Below, piece by piece: positions 61,274 through 64,000 of a stretch of 64,000 bases of DNA. The first letter of the stretch is position 1; each line of letters opens with the position of its first letter. Origin of the DNA: Anaerolineales bacterium (GTDB taxonomy: Bacteria; Chloroflexota; Anaerolineae; 4572-78; J111). Position numbers and translations under genes: made by a program. The notes under the pieces were generated by a model. That model was not told the DNA's origin. It saw only the letters and a program-made list of their open reading frames with translations, and did not search any database. The stretch lies in contig JABTUK010000004.1 in the NCBI GenBank assembly GCA_015075405.1, positions 372,001 to 436,000 on the forward strand, given 5' to 3'.

Positions 61274-64000
61274 ATGAGCCAAACCCTCAAGTGCGACAAA
61301 TGCAAATTTGAAAACCCCTCCACCCACACCTTTTGCGGCAACTGCGGCGAAAGATTAACCCCCAACAACAACCCCACACCCTCACTCATCAGCGCCCCCA
61401 TCGAAGGTGAGCGCCGGCAGGTGACAATTATTTTTGCCGATATTTCCGGCTTTACCGCCCTCAACGATGCCGCCAAAAGTCCGGCTGAGGTTGAACAGGT
61501 GGTCCGGCTGATTAACCTGTGTTTGCAAGAACTCAGCGAGGCCATTTACGAATTCGACGGCCAGATTGACAAATACATCGGCGATGCGATTATGGCCGTT
61601 TTTGGCGCGCCCAAAGCCCATGAGGATGACCCCGAACGGGCGCTGCGGGCGGCGCTGGCCATGCAGGAACGCCTGGAAAAATTTAACCGCAACCCACCCA
61701 GCCCTCTACCCGAACCGCTTGGCATCCACATGGGCATCAATACTGGGACGGTCATTGCCGGCGATATTGGGGCCGACCGCAACCGCTCCTACACCGTTAT
61801 GGGCGATGCGGTAAACGTAGCCTCTCGCTTAGAGCATGTCTCGGAGCGGGGCGAAATCCTCATTAGCGAAGCCACCTATAACCTCACCAACCGCCTGTTT
61901 GTGTTTGAAGAACGGGAGGCGGTGGCGGTTAAAGGCAAAAGTGAACCCCTTAAAATTTACCAGTTGAAGAGCGCCAAGGATTTAAGCCAGACTCAGCGAG
62001 GCTTGAGCGGCATGGAAGCCCCGGTGATTGGCCGCGAAGATGATTTGAAGGAGCTGTTGCATTTCAATCAGCGCTTGCAGGAGCATCGGGGCGGGATTGT
62101 GGTCTTGGCCGGGGATGCTGGCCTGGGCAAGTCGCGCCTGGTGCGAGAGTTCAGAAAACAGGTTGACGCGCTGGCTGATGACAAGACCAAACCACTCTGG
62201 CTGCTGGGGCGCGGCCTGTCGTATCGCCAATCTTTTACCAACCGGCTGTTTGTAGAGATTCTCAAAACTTATCTCGACCTGCCCGAAAATGCCGATGAAA
62301 GCCTGACCAAACTGCGTCTGGAGGCCATGGGTGAGGAGATGTTTGGCCCGCGCAAAAACGAGGTAATTCCTTACCTGGCGACTCTGCTGGGGATCAAACC
62401 TGATGAAGAAGTTGCCACCAGCCTGCCGGTTGACCCGGAGTTTTTGCAGCAGCGCACTTTCCTGGCTATGGGCGAGTGGGTTGAAGTTCTGGTCAAGAAA
62501 CGCTCTTTGATTATGGTCTTTGAAGACCTGCATTGGGCCGATCCCAGTTCGGTCAAATTGATTCAATACCTGTTGACCCTGACCGTTTACAACCCAGTCC
62601 TGATGATTTGCGTCACCCGCCCAGAACGAGACAGTGCTTTTTGGGACATCAAAGCTCAGAGCAGCCAGCATTACACCGATAATTACAAGGAAGTGGTGCT
62701 ATGGCCCCTGACCGACGAGGAAAGCCGCCAGGTTATCAAACACCTGCTCAAGCTTGAGCAGATCCCCAAAAGTTTGGAGACTCTGCTGCTCAACCGCGCC
62801 GCCGGCAACCCGCTCTTTTTAGAAGAACTGCTGCGCAGTTTAATTGAAGAAGGCGTTATCCAGCCCACCGAAGATGGCCGTTGGCAGATTACCCGCGCTG
62901 TCACCGAGATAGATATCCCCACCACCCTGCAAGGCGTCTTGACCGCCCGTATTGACCGGCTGGAAGACTCGGTCAAACGGGTGCTTCAAGTGGCGGCTGT
63001 GGTCGGTCGAGTTTTCCCCCGTTTTGTCCTGACCCCTATCGTCGGTAACGCTGAAATCGTGGAGAAAGCGCTGACCCAACTGGAAGCCGCCGACCTGATC
63101 GAAGTCCACAGCCACGGCACGCAGCCTGAATATCGCTTTAAGCATGTTCTGACCCACGAGACAGCTTACAACAGTATGTTGAACCAGCAGCGCAAGATTA
63201 TTCACGGCCAAATTGGCGATCATATGTCCCGGCTCTACTGGCAGTTGGGCGAAGAGTACGCTGCGATTGTAGCCGATCACTATTACAAAAGTGAAAACTG
63301 GCCGCGAGCCTTGCGCTACTTCCAGCGCGCGGCAGAGGCGGCCATTCAATCATTTGCCAATCAGCAGGCGGTTGAATTTTACAACCAGGCCCTTGAGGTG
63401 GCCGATAAATTGGGGGCTGCGGCCGACCAGCCGGCGCTGCTGGCTATCTATGAAGGTCGAGCCAAAATTCTCACCCGCCTGGGCGTCCCACAGCAGGCAA
63501 TTGCCGATTATGAGGCGATGCTGGCGAAAGCCAAAGAATTGAACGATGACTCGGCCCAGATGCGCGCTTTGAATGGGATTGGCTCGCTGCATGCCAGCCA
63601 TTATGACTTCTCACAGGCCGCCGAATTTTTCAAAGAAGCGCTCGCAGTGGCCCGCCGCCTGGGCGACGAACAGGGCATAGCCGATACCTTGAGCCAACTG
63701 GGTAATTTCTATTACAGCCTGGGTAAATTGGAGCTGGGGGTCAAATGTTACCAGGAAGCCCTTGAGTTAAGCCAGAAACTGGGCGATGAAAGCCGCCAGG
63801 TTGAGGCGGAAGACGGTCTGGCCAAAATCATGCTGGAGCAGGGCGAAATTAGCGCCAGCCTGGATCGTTACAAACAAATTGTCAACACCCGCCGCCGCCT
63901 GGGCTACCGCAGCGGCTTGATGAACTCGCTGGCTTCGCTGCTGATGGCTCAAACTTTTTCGGCCGATTACCGGGGGGCGCAGGAAACAGCCGAGGAAGTG
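61274..64000 (+). CDS. Zinc-ribbon class III adenylate/guanylate cyclase-AAA-TPR protein (3' end outside window)
   Basis: From the ATG at 61274 the frame is open for 909 codons to the right edge. Domains in order: a zinc ribbon (Cys7, Cys10, Cys21, Cys24); a class III nucleotide cyclase domain (about 53-220) with metal aspartates in IIFADISGFT and YIGDAIMAVFG and the INTGTVIAGDIGADRNRSYTVMGDAVNVASRLE block; an AAA/NB-ARC-like ATPase (about 245-560) with GDAGLGKSRLV and LIMVFEDLHWAD; and TPR-like repeats (about 660 to the edge). Many such proteins of Chloroflexota and actinobacteria act as signalling ATPases, and some cyclase domains are inactive; both aspartates are present here. It diverges from mreB. 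Confidence 0.92.
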   Translation, partial: MSQTLKCDKCKFENPSTHTFCGNCGERLTPNNNPTPSLISAPIEGERRQVTIIFADISGFTALNDAAKSPAEVEQVVRLINLCLQELSEAIYEFDGQIDKYIGDAIMAVFGAPKAHEDDPERALRAALAMQERLEKFNRNPPSPLPEPLGIHMGINTGTVIAGDIGADRNRSYTVMGDAVNVASRLEHVSERGEILISEATYNLTNRLFVFEEREAVAVKGKSEPLKIYQLKSAKDLSQTQRGLSGMEAPVIGREDDLKELLHFNQRLQEHRGGIVVLAGDAGLGKSRLVREFRKQVDALADDKTKPLWLLGRGLSYRQSFTNRLFVEILKTYLDLPENADESLTKLRLEAMGEEMFGPRKNEVIPYLATLLGIKPDEEVATSLPVDPEFLQQRTFLAMGEWVEVLVKKRSLIMVFEDLHWADPSSVKLIQYLLTLTVYNPVLMICVTRPERDSAFWDIKAQSSQHYTDNYKEVVLWPLTDEESRQVIKHLLKLEQIPKSLETLLLNRAAGNPLFLEELLRSLIEEGVIQPTEDGRWQITRAVTEIDIPTTLQGVLTARIDRLEDSVKRVLQVAAVVGRVFPRFVLTPIVGNAEIVEKALTQLEAADLIEVHSHGTQPEYRFKHVLTHETAYNSMLNQQRKIIHGQIGDHMSRLYWQLGEEYAAIVADHYYKSENWPRALRYFQRAAEAAIQSFANQQAVEFYNQALEVADKLGAAADQPALLAIYEGRAKILTRLGVPQQAIADYEAMLAKAKELNDDSAQMRALNGIGSLHASHYDFSQAAEFFKEALAVARRLGDEQGIADTLSQLGNFYYSLGKLELGVKCYQEALELSQKLGDESRQVEAEDGLAKIMLEQGEISASLDRYKQIVNTRRRLGYRSGLMNSLASLLMAQTFSADYRGAQETAEEV

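Overview
The window most resembles a chromosome segment of a Chloroflexota bacterium of the Anaerolineae/Caldilineae kind. This is inferred from gene style, not from a marker tree: a zinc-ribbon adenylate cyclase-AAA-TPR protein, GAF-GAF-HisKA_3 signalling, giant DUF11/Calx-beta/beta-helix secreted proteins, MreBCD plus MinCDE, and spacers crowded with palindromic and short tandem repeats. I saw no rRNA, tRNA, CRISPR array, transposase or integrase.

Layout. 1-7.8 kb: a 3'-truncated acetyl-CoA hydrolase/transferase (minus), an IMPACT/YigZ protein, a CaiB/BaiF CoA-transferase, a small unknown, ribosomal protein bL25 (minus), MoeA, and a DsbA-like/VKOR pair with an acidic small protein. 7.9-16.5 kb: an amidohydrolase-CYTH fusion, Era, a TPR protein, a DUF1385 membrane protein, a small unknown, and a secreted GH116 glucosidase fused to an alpha/beta hydrolase. 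16.6-32 kb: a surface/secretion island on the minus strand with two paralogous giant beta-helix proteins, a Calx-beta protein, three tandem phage-tail-collar (microcystin-dependent-type) proteins with a DUF6916 protein, a GNAT and two small exported proteins.

32.4-48 kb is the most interesting part: one minus-strand locus of about 15 kb for an uptake [NiFe]-hydrogenase. In transcription order it is hypA, hypB, a triplicated DUF1641 protein, small subunit, large subunit, endopeptidase, two small unknowns, a TPR protein, another small unknown, a NifU-Rieske fusion, a six-repeat NHL protein, hypF, hypC, hypD and hypE. The small subunit has no Tat signal, and each of its three Fe-S sites appears to have only three cysteine ligands. 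With the large-subunit motifs this points to group 2a (cyanobacterial HupSL / mycobacterial Huc), the class that includes atmospheric-H2 scavengers. The DUF1641 protein sits just upstream of the small subunit and is a candidate membrane/quinone scaffold. A good sigma70-type promoter lies upstream of hypA.

48.2-64 kb: a NarL-type response regulator and its GAF histidine kinase, gltX, a small membrane protein, a cell-shape/division block (mreB-mreC-mreD-mrdA-minC-minD-minE-rodA, minus strand) and, at the right edge, a truncated adenylate cyclase-AAA-TPR protein (plus).

A second theme is repeats. At least ten families of short palindromic or tandem repeats occupy most spacers. Similar sequence also lies inside reading frames: three tracts in hypF and one just after the signal peptide of a beta-helix protein. 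Several strong promoters share an extended -10 (TGG-TATAAT type), and two of them place the start site at or next to the ATG (yigZ and moeA).
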